From: Hyaloperonospora brassicae
Lineage: Eukaryota; Oomycota; Peronosporomycetes; Peronosporales; Peronosporaceae
Direction: 5' to 3'
NCBI GenBank assembly: GCA_947650285.1
Contig: CANTFL010000137.1
Location: forward strand, 62,001 to 126,000
DNA: 64,000 nucleotides
The notes below the pieces were generated by a model that saw nothing but the letters and a program-made list of their open reading frames with translations, did not search any database and had not been told where the DNA came from. Position numbers and translations under genes: made by a program. Positions 23,081 to 33,241 of the stretch are shown here, piece after piece (position 1 is the stretch's first letter; each line of letters opens with the position of its first letter).

Positions 23081-24087
23081 TTACTCACAGTCCGCAACGA
23101 CTGCTTCTTCAGCCACCGGCGCTCCCTCTAATTTTTCATCGCTTGCCTGCTCCACTGTCTTTGTTTTCATCTCATCGAGACCTCCGTGCACGTCCTGCTT
23201 TCCTTCATTCACGACGCTCATTTGGCTCAGCTGGTCTTCTAATTGGGAATACTGCAGTTGAATCTGGCTCAGGCTGTCTTGAACATCGACGTTTTTTGCA
23301 TCCATTTTCTTGTACATCTGAAATATGGCCTGCTCTGACAAAGCCAGACGGTTCGATAGGAGCGACAGCTTCGCATCAATAACTTGTTTCATTTTCGTCT
23401 CCATCTCCCGCTCCATTTGCTGCTGAAAGTCGCTCAAAAGTATCGTCACATCCAATGCAGGTGTTGTGCGACCACCTTGCCGACCCCCATCAATCGTGCT
23501 TGCCAGTTCCGCAGCACTGTTATAACATTGACAGTGTTAGACACGTAAAACGATGTTGCTAGACAGAGCGCTTCCGTGCGTTTTTACCTGAGCTCAGCCG
23601 TTTGAACCGGCTCCATCGGCACGAAACGGCATCGAAACTCGTGTACGTCCAGTGCATTTTTGTCACCCATCAGCGATACAAACTTGACATGCAAAGCGTG
23701 CACACTCTTCAGCACATCGCCGTTTCGATCGCTCTGCTTGAAACGTGGCGACATGGCAAAAAGCGGCGGCTCGGAGCGCTCTGTCGTGCCTCGGAACGTG
23801 CCCAAGTACACTTCGCCCAGCTCTTCTTCCCCCATCAAAGTGCGCCGCGTGCCTTCCGCGTAAATCTCTACGTGACGGGCGGAGCATCGAACCTCGAGCT
23901 GAAGGTCCGAGCAGCGCAACGGCTGCTGTGTCCAGAGCATTGAGAGCTTGCACGGTACTGAAACGGCGTCTGTAGAGCGCGTGAGATGCAGAGGGAGAGG
24001 GACGAGAGACACGGCGCAGTCACTCGCGAGCTGCACGTTGACATCGGCTGAGGCGGTCCACGAGGAGCTCCATGTCACGAATGACAT
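23081..24087 (-). CDS. PAAT/C10orf88-like protein (two exons)
   Basis: Exon 1 24087-23588 (500 nt), intron 23587-23517 (71 bp; CAG|GTAAAA ... TAACAG|TGC), exon 2 23516-23081 (436 nt): 311 aa in frame. The N-terminal half is beta-rich, with a segment HVEIYAEG..EELGEVYLGTFRGT that resembles the conserved core of the PAAT (C10orf88) family. The C-terminal half is a coiled coil (MEREMETKMKQVIDAKL, then MYKKMDAKNVDVQDSLSQIQ) and an acidic tail. Human PAAT is reported to associate with mitochondrial ABC transporters; whether that role extends here is unknown. The gene model is well supported by the splice signals; the family assignment rests on short similarity plus the shared layout of beta-rich N-terminus and coiled-coil C-terminus. 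Confidence 0.6.
23517..23587 (-). other. Intron of the PAAT-like gene
   Basis: 71 bp, GTAAAA donor and AACAG acceptor on the minus strand. Splicing at these sites restores a single 312-codon frame from two fragments that otherwise lack a stop-free junction. Confidence 0.8.
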
Positions 24088-26949
24088 GTTGACTGACTGG
24101 CAAAGAAGTGATTGATCGATAGTGAGCGCAAGTGCGACTGGGCAGTGTGGGTGGCGGGTTTGAGGTTGAAATCGTCACATTGGGGACAGGTGCACGTCAC
24201 GTCAGCACGACATCAGTTATCGGTTTTTTCCCGCGACTGTCGGTCTGGGAATATGCTCGAGCGAACAATGAGTTTCTAATGAGCCTACGTCTTTTCCTGT
24301 CAATAGAGCTGTTGTAGCTCCGGTCATTGGCAGTGATTGCGAGCGTTTGGAATGACATATGCGCTTACGCCACTCAACGGAATCGCAAATGGTGGATAGT
24401 GTTTTCCTCGGGCACGGTGATACTGTGAATGGCGAGAAACCGAATCCTTCGTAGGCAGAAGAACGTTACGTGGGATCGAGGGAGCAAGAGTTCGAGTAAA
24501 GCGGACTTCGGTGATACAAGTGTCAGTTCCGAGGACAGTAGAAGCGTACGTGCAAAAGTGAAAGGATTACGTGTCACGTAATGAAAGGAGACGGTCCGTG
24601 TTCTTCGGGTCTGCTCTTCTGTCCATCGTTTGCGGCATTCTCGCATCAATCACGTTATATAAAAACGCTAGTCGACGACCGAAGATTTGACCAAAATCTC
24701 ATAGCTCACTCTGAACACGCACCTCGAAGAAAAACAAACGTTAATTATGACAAGGATACAGTACGACGATATCTCTTCAATTTGGATTAATCAAAGATGA
24801 TTGGTACTTGCACTGAAGGTGTGGTGTGTTAGTTGTAATTACATGATGTGGACATACGAATTCCCAGAAGATGTCGTAAAAGCATACCAATTCATTTGTC
24901 TGGTTACCGCTCACGAAACAACTCGTGAATGCCACACAGATTCTGCATCGTTTTTCGAACACAGCGTGTCATGCCGACATCTTTGTCCACCTTGGTGCTT
25001 GGTCTACATGAACATAGCATCAGCATCTTGCTTCATGGCAAGCTGGATTGGAAATGGCCGAAAATGTCTCGATAGATAGAGTACAGTAGCGCGCGTTTCG
25101 GGGCGACTTTGAACTGCCCATCGAGTGATGATGTCCTTGTTAACGTGCATTCTTGTGTTCCCTTGGCGGAATCGTACGTACCACAGCTATGTCATTGATG
25201 GAGTGTTTCGTGACACCTCTGAAGTACCAGCGATGCATCCGAAAAAGCGGAAGGACTTCGTGGACAAATCAGACGCGCTGTAAGGCCTGACAGCACATAC
25301 GATCAACAGACCGTTAGTTGTTTATTCCACCCCGGCAGATTCAAATTCGGGATGCGAGACGCTCGTGTGGTTGTGCCAAGACTGAAAAGCTGACAGTACA
25401 TTACAATGATGTGTGCGATTCCTACGGCTAAACGTGGCGTCAGCTTTTGCGGCCGGATCCAATCGCAAGCTGGCAGCGGCGCGGCCTGCGCAGGATCACC
25501 CGTGTGACTTTTATGCTGCGGCCTTCAGCACTGGGCGGCTTAGCATTGCAGGGCCGCTATGTGATGCGACATGAACGGCTCAGCATCGCAGTGCCGCTAC
25601 GTGATGCGACTTCAATGTTGTTCGCGTAACTTACTTGTTGACAGTCTGGGTCCTTGAAGTGATGGTGCCGAGTGCAAGCACATACAACTAACTCGGAGCA
25701 ACCTTTGTGACTATGCACGGTCTCAGATTCAATTACTACCAGCTGTTCCCTCTGGAATGCAGTATTTACCCATCGTGACAGTCATGACCAAGACAAGCGC
25801 CTCAGGAGCCAAAACGACTTCTCGACAAAATCAGTCAGCCGTCAACATCAAGGGTTTTACTTCGCCTGTGCACCGGTCAGATGAAGATCCAAAGCTTGCC
25901 GTTGCAGCAGAACAAGCTAACACCTGCATTCATTTCCACGGCAATGATTTTACAGCGTCCACACTCACGATATCACTAGCCAGCAGACTGCTTCAGAAAT
26001 CTCGGCATCCACACATGCTGTTATCGATATGTCGTGTAACACAAGCTCAGCACCCATGCCTCGAAAGAGGCACCTTTCGTGTCCACAGCATCTGGTCTTC
26101 CACATGGCGTTGACAGCGAGGCGTTATGAGCATAGCAGCGGCAACACCAACAATTGCGGCTTCGTTGAATGTCAGCGATCGAAACCAAGTGTGCGCTAAA
26201 TGCGAGGTACCAGTCCCTGAGATCCACTGCTGCTTCGGTCTGACTCAGCAGCTCAACCAGAAGAGCCCTTAGTGCTTAGTCGAGCAAACGCTAGGATCGC
26301 TTTCATGTTCGTGGTCCAATGTCTGGTTTGGATACCAAAAAGCTTCTCCTGTTGCTGCCATTTAGATAAGCCTCCTGTCAGTGCTTTCCCCACAGAACGC
26401 GCCATCCGATAGTATGGCACGAATCAATTCTGCGGCACCAGAATACCGGGAAATCGTGATGACTCCGGTCGCGTCGTCGCTGGACGAGATCGAGACGGGT
26501 AAAAGCGATCGACGACGCACTCATCTGCTTGTGCCGGTGTACAGATAGTGCACGCATCGCTATACCAGATCGGAAGCGCATGCACTCGGCAACTCACATT
26601 ACGTAACTTGGGCAAAAAATGGCTCAGCGCCAGGCCGCACTTTGCGACGAACGATACCCAAATGTCACACCGCCTTCCAAGACACCAAGTCGAAGCGTAC
26701 TGTTTCCAGTCTCTTCATCACTGGTGATACTGCGAACGCACGCTTGTGGGCTACCGAGTACAGCTAAGCAAGCACCCCTTTTCTTCCCATAGCTGTCACC
26801 AGTCAGCGTAGATTTACCGCTCGCACGAGCTTGACCCGCAAAACAACGACCCGTCGCGTGACGTCGTAGAGATGTCGGGCCGACGACATTATCCATTCCA
26901 ACTATCATTGTCGTGACAACTTGTGCTGTGAACGATCTCGCGCAGCAAC
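24088..26949. other. Intergenic region, no gene recognised
   Basis: 2.9 kb with only short ORFs (largest about 118 codons at 25757-26113) and no recognised domain. Two 35-nt near-copies, cggct(t/c)agcat(t/c)gcag..., lie at 25536-25570 and 25576-25610, differing at about four positions. A decayed gene at 26624-26908 on the minus strand is possible but not supported by any motif. Confidence 0.45.
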
Positions 26950-29622
26950 TTACAACGCGACTGATGCGTGAGCTATTGTCGCCGTTGGATCATGAGGTGA
27001 GGGTGCCACTGCACCTGCCGCAGGTAACGAAGGAAGCGCTCCAGCGAAAAGCTGGTCAAGCGATAGACCAACGGCGGCGTCATTCTTAATTTCGTGATGG
27101 CCGTTTGCACTGCTGTCTAATCGAAGACAATGCAGCGGCATCGTCTCATCAGTTGCCATTTCATCGTCAAGGAGCTGTTGCCAGTCGCTTGAGAACAAAT
27201 CCCAGTCGTCATAACTGCAGAGCAAGTCTTCTGGACGACTTGCCTGTGAGAGCTCAGGTAGAATATTGCCACTATCAGCGCAGGTGCCTGTGCGTCTTCT
27301 TTTTTTCAAGCTCGAAGCATAGCCCACGTGGAGCAGCAGCTCTATTTGCTTGGGCTGTTCAGTGGTTTGTGCAACGGAAGGAAGAACCCCGACGCCACGA
27401 ACTATGCGGCGTAGACTGGCACATGCCAACCCGACCGCATACACGCGGCAGCAAAGTGCGCATATTTCGGGGTGAGAGTCTGACACAAACGAATAGAACG
27501 ATGACACGTCGGCGTAGTCACTTGTTGTGTCGGCACCAAACGGAAACTGTCGGAGTTGGTACGCGTTGAGGATTGCTTCGACTTTGGCGCTCGAGATCGG
27601 GGCCAGGTCTGCGGGCCCACGTTCGGTCCGGCCCTGATTTTCCTGAAGTCGACAGAACCAGCGCTGGAAGTAATGCTGAAAGTACGATACCACCGCCTTC
27701 CAATCGAGTGCACTATTGCTGCTGTTGAGGCGCCCATTGTCCATGTGGAAGTTGAACACGTATGCGAGCACCATCGTTGGCACTTCATAGCGCTGCCACA
27801 TAGTCTCCAGAAGCTCGCAAAGGCGCTGTGCTACGACCGACGTTTCTTTGTCAATCCTGCTTGATGACGCGCCTATGCTCGCAGGGTGTGCAATGGCCTC
27901 ATACTGCTGACTCATGCGGCCAAGCTGGTACATTATGTGAGCAAGGGTAAGTCCTTCACGCACAGTGGTCGTGCATTCATCATCATTACCGTCAGCGTGA
28001 TGGACTTCATCCAGCTTAGACTCCGACTGAAATATTAGACGGAAAGCTTCCCATAACGGAGCGATGAGAACGGCGAGACTCCGTAAAGTTGTCCAGAGTT
28101 GGCCATTGCTGCCCAGAACGAGTTCACGTAGTGCCAACGGCACCGAAGTTGAGAATCCGTCCTGTTGACTCAAACATAGCACGGTTATGGCGTCGCTGTA
28201 GTGCAAGACCTTGGATAGACAGTTCACGAATGAAAACCAATGACTCTTCGTGGGCAGTGGAATACGTGTGTTGTCCTCGCCAGAAATAGCACGCAGCGAT
28301 GCTTGCAGCTGTGGGTTGGAGAAATATGCGGCTAGCTCTACGAGCTGCCCCACTGTATCGCGGTACGTATCGTGCGTCAGAAGGCTTCCTGCAAGAGACG
28401 CCAGTAACGCAGATGCGCAGGGAATGACCAGCAAAGACCGCCATCGCGTATTGCAACATACTCTCTTTGCAGCGCTTAGTGCTACCGCCGAGTCAGCCAC
28501 AATTCCAATGACACAAATGTCCTTTTCATTCAAATCAAGCAGGACGTCTTCAATGACGCGTTCAAGCGGAAGCACATGTGGCGAACATGCGGACTTCTCA
28601 CTGTCAGTATCAGCACACGAACGCCGTACAACATAGCCCCCCACGTCTTCGACTCGCACACAAGCTGCGTCCCCGTTCGAGTTGACGAGTGTGAAAGCAG
28701 CCAAATGCTGTCGATCCAAAGTGTGCCAACAGGTAACGCTCAAGGTAAGACCACTCTTGATCGTCGAGTTCAGCATGCCTTCTTTTACCCGTTCAAGCTG
28801 TCGTTGAGCTAGTTTTGCAGCCGTATCTTCCAGAAACGCCTGACTGCCAACGGTACTGATCGTATCCTTGCTCTCCAGTTTCACAGGACTGAGCATGTGG
28901 AACAACTCTTGAAACTCGCGGTTCGAGAAAGCCGAAAGCGGCATACCCGTGGCCACGGCCGTCTGCAACAGACCCGTCCTCCATCTCGTCATCACATCGT
29001 CCCCCTCCTTGTTTGTATCTGATTCCCCATGTCTTTTAATGGACAATACTGCGTCATGTACTACCGAAAACTGATCCGCATCCTGTCCACTGTTTTGTCT
29101 CAATTGTGACTTCTCCTCGGCGTCTCCACTGTTTGCCTCACACCCGTCCACGTCACACAATGTCTCTTCTGCCGCCGCTAAATGGTCCACTGTTGCCTCG
29201 TCATCTACTGCTATTGCAACGACAGCCGCGTCATCCAAAGCTTCCGACGTCGTTTCCACTGTCTCCAAGAGCAGCGCGTGATCCTTGTGCTCTCTAAGTC
29301 GCGCGGCCGAGCTCTTGTGCACGTTCACCGTCTTGTTCGCCTGTTTGGTCTGCTCGCGTCGGGCTGTTGTGCTTTTCTTCACTGACTCTAACACCACTTG
29401 AGGCGGACAATTGCCACAATGCTTTAAATGGCGGAGCATGTCCACGGACACGCCGCGCGTCGGCCTCACGTGGTCAAGGCCATGACGGGCCACGCAATAC
29501 GAGCAGAAGGCGTGGTAGTGGTAGCGGTTCCGCTTCTCGCCGCGGTGGAAATGGACCCACAGTGGATGCACAGGTCGCCCCGTGCGCTTCACAGATGGCG
29601 TGGAGATCGGGGTCTGCTCCAT
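26950..29622 (-). CDS. BED zinc-finger / hAT-transposase-derived protein
   Basis: 890 aa in one uninterrupted frame. Residues about 20-72 form a BED-type zinc finger (PLWVHFHRGEK, C40-x2-C43 ... H65-x2-H68/C69). An acidic linker follows at about 130-175. The middle resembles the RNase H-like core of hAT transposases in layout (ICVIGIVADSAVALSAAKRV, then a helical region). Near the C-terminus SHPEICALCCRVYAVGLACASLRRI and QIELLLHVGYA resemble the hAT dimerisation region. An intact frame of this length with no terminal inverted repeats or 8-bp duplications seen nearby suggests a domesticated transposase rather than a live transposon. It would then probably act as a nuclear DNA-binding protein; this is inferred. 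No introns. Confidence 0.65.
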   Translation of the reverse strand: MEQTPISTPSVKRTGRPVHPLWVHFHRGEKRNRYHYHAFCSYCVARHGLDHVRPTRGVSVDMLRHLKHCGNCPPQVVLESVKKSTTARREQTKQANKTVNVHKSSAARLREHKDHALLLETVETTSEALDDAAVVAIAVDDEATVDHLAAAEETLCDVDGCEANSGDAEEKSQLRQNSGQDADQFSVVHDAVLSIKRHGESDTNKEGDDVMTRWRTGLLQTAVATGMPLSAFSNREFQELFHMLSPVKLESKDTISTVGSQAFLEDTAAKLAQRQLERVKEGMLNSTIKSGLTLSVTCWHTLDRQHLAAFTLVNSNGDAACVRVEDVGGYVVRRSCADTDSEKSACSPHVLPLERVIEDVLLDLNEKDICVIGIVADSAVALSAAKRVCCNTRWRSLLVIPCASALLASLAGSLLTHDTYRDTVGQLVELAAYFSNPQLQASLRAISGEDNTRIPLPTKSHWFSFVNCLSKVLHYSDAITVLCLSQQDGFSTSVPLALRELVLGSNGQLWTTLRSLAVLIAPLWEAFRLIFQSESKLDEVHHADGNDDECTTTVREGLTLAHIMYQLGRMSQQYEAIAHPASIGASSSRIDKETSVVAQRLCELLETMWQRYEVPTMVLAYVFNFHMDNGRLNSSNSALDWKAVVSYFQHYFQRWFCRLQENQGRTERGPADLAPISSAKVEAILNAYQLRQFPFGADTTSDYADVSSFYSFVSDSHPEICALCCRVYAVGLACASLRRIVRGVGVLPSVAQTTEQPKQIELLLHVGYASSLKKRRRTGTCADSGNILPELSQASRPEDLLCSYDDWDLFSSDWQQLLDDEMATDETMPLHCLRLDSSANGHHEIKNDAAVGLSLDQLFAGALPSLPAAGAVAPSPHDPTATIAHASVAL

Positions 29623-29875
29623 AATAGTTGTAATTATTATATACGCATATTAATTGATCATTCCATATGTTGCTGCAATTATGAATATTTTCCTTTAATT
29701 GAATACATTGAAAATTTACATTCATGTTATTGAGTATTGCACGATTCACCTACTTTTCAGCGATAGAACTGCATAAACCTGAATAAGAAGATATAGCTAC
29801 ATTTTGATAAAAATTGCAGGACATCTATTGCTAGATTCAAATGTTTTACCACCCGATTATGCAATTAGGTTATAG
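29623..29875. other. AT-rich spacer
   Basis: Short AT-rich stretch upstream of the hAT-derived gene; nothing recognised. It would contain that gene's promoter. Confidence 0.4.
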
Positions 29876-30385
29876 CTAAATAAAAAGAAAGATTGTAGGA
29901 ATCAAATCATGCGTATATTGAGGCATTATATATAGGAAATTGCTAAATTCACACCCCTTTTCCTTAGATTCACACCCTTCCTTCAACATCTTATATATAC
30001 AAGGTACGCAATCGCCGTTGGACAAAGACGAGTACTTTCTCTGCTCGCTATTTAGCTTCCAATAAGTCGAATGACCAGACGGATGGAGTGACGCCTCGTG
30101 ATTGTGGCATCCATTCATCACGTTTACCTTCCAATTACCCCTTTCTTTGTAGAAATTTCCACTTGAAAGGAACAGGCAATCAATTTTGCGTGAGCTGGTC
30201 TGGCGTTGGCGCTCTTTTCCAACCTTTGGTACGTTTACGGCACCTCGAACACATTTAAGGTAGACACGCTTTGCTGCAATCGAACTTTTGATCGTAACAG
30301 CATAGCCTTGGCCACGTGCGAACGTCCCCACAGTATCCATAAGTTGCTCCCGACTGGCATACTCAACCTCGGGAGGAGGAAGCAT
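29876..30385 (-). pseudogene. MULE transposase N-terminal fragment (FAR1-like)
   Basis: 169 codons. The first about 115 residues look like the FAR1-type DNA-binding region at the start of many MULE transposases (FARGQGYAVTIKSSIAAKRVY, RKIDCLFLSSGNFYKERGNW, VNVMNGCHNHEASLHPSGHS, with the Cys and C-H-N-H residues of the zinc fold). The rest of the transposase is missing: the frame runs into an inverted-repeat arm and stops. It is therefore a truncated remnant, probably captured in the foldback element described next. Confidence 0.65.
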
Positions 30386-30625
30386 GTTATTGCGTGGTGC
30401 CCTATCAGTAAACGCTGGAGGAGCTAGACCACAGGCGTGAGTAGTATCTTATGTATTTCTTACGTATTACTTGCCAATTAATGGCCTAGATTATTGAGTA
30501 ATACCTTTGTCAGAAATCAAATCTTAAAATGAATAGGGATTCTATATATAAGATTTTGAAGGAAGGGTGTGAATCTAAGGAAAAGGAGTGGGATTTATCG
30601 ATACCCTCTTTATATAATATTTATG
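29929..30625. mobile_element. Foldback-like element with MULE fragment inside
   Basis: Arms at 29929-30004 and about 30545-30625 are inverted copies: CCTTTTCCTTAGATTCACAC on the left against GTGTGAATCTAAGGAAAAGG on the right, continuing with TCTTATATATA/TATATATAAGA. The outermost 20 bp of each arm are more diverged. The MULE N-terminal fragment lies between the arms. No clear target duplication was found. It could be an internally deleted MULE with its two TIRs. Confidence 0.55.
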
Positions 30626-30896
30626 TAAATGATTCCCCGAGACAGTTTGACTGGGTGTGTATCTGTCCCTTTGAATGATTGTGACTGTTCTATCGATTTT
30701 TAATTGATGCTCAAATTACTATTTGGATTAATAGTGGAGTTGACTTATTATTTCTTTGGTTGAAATGAATGATTGGGGAAGTTCAATGGATGAGTTGGTG
30801 ATGTCGAACGGACTTTTGGATAGATAGTGGAATTAGCTTGCGGACTCTATAATTGAAATATATGTTCGTTTGTGTGATGTTATTATTCGTTTGTGG

Positions 30897-30974
30897 GACC
30901 AAATAGTTGTTTTCTCTAAGGCGCCAGTTCAAGGTACTGGTCCGAAAGGGCGTGGGTTCGAATCCACATTGGTC
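30897..30974 (+). pseudogene. tRNA-Leu-like sequence (degenerate)
   Basis: CTAAGGCGCCAG, an anticodon-stem-like CCAGT/ACTGG with loop TCAAGGT, a long variable arm (TCCGAAAGG), GTGGGTTCGAATCCAC and a partly paired acceptor GACCAA/TTGGTC all fit a class II tRNA-Leu with apparent anticodon AAG. The D arm is unrecognisable, T33 is C, and the T stem has lost a base, so it is not a working tRNA. The B-box GGTTCGAATCC is perfect. It may be the head of a tRNA-derived SINE. Confidence 0.55.
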
Positions 30975-31160
30975 GATCCATTATTTCCTGTATTTACCCA
31001 AACCGTTATTGTCCGACTGCTATTGCATCTGCTTTATCGCTGTGCTTCGTCATATAAGAACAATGTACAGACCTCATCATGCTAAAGAAGTAAGGAACAC
31101 TGTGCAAGCGAGTTCAATGAGAGTTGTCTATATGATGAGCGGCACAAAGGATCTCTCCCA

Positions 31161-31263
31161 GCTGGGTTCGAACCAGCGACCTTTCTCTCTACTCTCGCCA
31201 GGTCCATCAAGCGCCGCGCGCTATAAGTGCCGCTTCATGGACCCTGGCGAGAATAGAGAGAAA
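31161..31263 (-). repeat. tRNA-like B-box next to a long hairpin
   Basis: On the minus strand GGTCGCTGGTTCGAACCC (31164-31181) reads as the T-arm of a tRNA. Directly beside it, 31182-31214 and 31228-31263 are nearly perfect inverted copies (TTTCTCTCTACTCTCGCCAG on the left arm) with a short GC-rich loop. The rest of a tRNA is not found. This may be a tRNA-derived element split by a small foldback. Confidence 0.4.
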
Positions 31264-32670
31264 TGTAGCGAAGGAGAGAAAACCCGACGCATGTGGAAGT
31301 TAAGGCCTTTTGGTGGCACGACGGCTCGCGTAACGCGTTCACAATACAATGGTAAAGGTATGCTCAATACTTGATCCAAAAGGTCGAATTGCCAATAAAA
31401 AGGGAAAATGATAGTATTAGGAGTTTTATAGGGGGGTGCCGGATAATGACAGCTTTTTTTATACCCAATGTTGTGTGCTGACACAAAAGAGGCCTGTATT
31501 AAGGAGGGGTTGATACGTAGCAAAGGATATTTATATGGCATTATGTATGTATAAGTGTGTAGTACCTAGTTAGGGCAGCTACGGAATTAAAGAGGGGTCT
31601 CTATATCAGAAGTGCGTACGTATCAAGGGTTAGGTGTGTACCTCTATGTCTCCATATGTATTCAACCAATTCCTGTCTAAGCTCACGAGGTGGTTGGTGA
31701 TCCGCCAAAGGCGGACGTGAAAGAGCTTGAATCGTGGTGGGAGATAGTAAAGAAGTGATATCAGCTTCATCGGTAATAGAATCCGCGAATGGAGTTGTAG
31801 AACCACCTGGTCCAATCAGACTGCTGGCGGCTGATCTGGACTAAGACGGCACGAAACGCGTGGTATCGCCCGAACTAGAGTCCGATTCGGACGATCTTCA
31901 CCTCCTGATCCCGCACTGGAAGTCGCCGAAGGAGTCAGAGGAGGCAAAGGCGGACTACACGGTAGAATTCGTGAGGACACTGAAGTAGTACATTCCCAGG
32001 GCCGCGTTAGAGGACCAACAAGTTCAAAATTGGAGACTTTTAGCCCAGATTGGGTAGGTAAAGTCCCCCTAGACCGCGATATTAGTTAAAAGGTCGACGC
32101 TTGGGCGGCGAGTAGCCGATTTGAGCTGGACCCGCGAGCAGGCGATCTGACATTTGAGTGGCAGACGAAAAATGCTATCTGGAGAGAATAGCACCTCCAG
32201 ACGTCGGCCCGGCAGCTGTCACGGGTTAACAGAAACTTTGCGACACGTCTTTTGGGACTACTATTCGAAGGCGCACGAGTATTAGGGCAAGTTTTTTGGT
32301 CACTAGACGGACGCGAGCAATCGACTCCGACCACTCGGCCACCGTGGTCCAGTCTTTTATATAATTGTGGGATCCGTAGTGCTCCAGTGATACCGGCTCT
32401 CGTGCGGTGATCGGCTGCTCACGAGATTTCAAGACGATGTCGAGATGGGGGAACGGTCTTGGGAAAGAATTTGATTCCTCATGAGCTCAACCTGCATCAC
32501 ACAATTGTGGTGCGAGCGCAATAACGCCGTGTTTCGAGGCATTCAGTACGCTCCGTCTTAATGTGTCTGGTGCTTCTATACTACAAGCTTAAGTTAATTT
32601 AGTGCGTTGGCTAGTGTGGACATGATAGCACCGCTCCCGTGGCTCAAGCAGCTCCTTTACACGCCTATCT
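31264..32670. other. Unassigned segment before element B
   Basis: No ORF over about 84 codons and no recognised domain. Possibly decayed repeat DNA. Confidence 0.4.
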
Positions 32671-33109
32671 TGTAACGGGGCACTGTTGACTACGTACTGG
32701 TTGACCAGTACGGAGTATACTTCCACTGACAACAGTGGTCGACAGTGCCCTGCTAGGTGTTGAAGGGAACACAGAGGAAGGAAAGGAGACCAAGTAGTCA
32801 GACTAGTCTCTGGTAAAAGTAAAAACTGTATTAATATAATCAAGTCCTATAACTTCTTGAATCTCTGTTGCCCTGACTTAATTGTACTGATGTAACTAAA
32901 GGTACGATGACGTCTACTCACCACCCATTGCGCGCGTCTAGCAGTGATTGGTGGGTTGTTATCATCACAATATCAATTAATAAGTAGACCCTTCGGTCAT
33001 CTCAACAATATCACCTGTCTGTGATATTGTTAAAAGAATATTCGACGCAATATTCTTTATTGTCAAATTGCTTTAATGACAATTTCGTGTAACGGGCTAC
33101 CCCGTCACA
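32671..33109 (-). repeat. Left LTR of element B (3' LTR)
   Basis: TGTAACGGGG...CCCCGTCACA. Near the left end CGTACTGGT/ACCAGTACG is a perfect hairpin nested in GGGGCACTGT/ACAGTGCCC. Near the right end, AATATCAC/GTGATATT, AAGAATATT/AATATTCTT and TGTAACGGG/CCCGTCACA lie in a row. Confidence 0.92.
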
Positions 33110-33241
33110 TCACTACTCCCTTATCTGATTGTCACCGTGTGACTATCGAAAACTTAATGACCACCCGTTGGACACTAGCGGGACAGGGAGCACTTGTTTG
33201 GTCAGACCCATTCACTCCTGACCTTGCCTCGCATAGTTACC

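Noticed and set aside
30897..30974. Functional tRNA-Leu gene
   Set aside because: D arm missing, T33 changed and T stem damaged; called a pseudogene instead.
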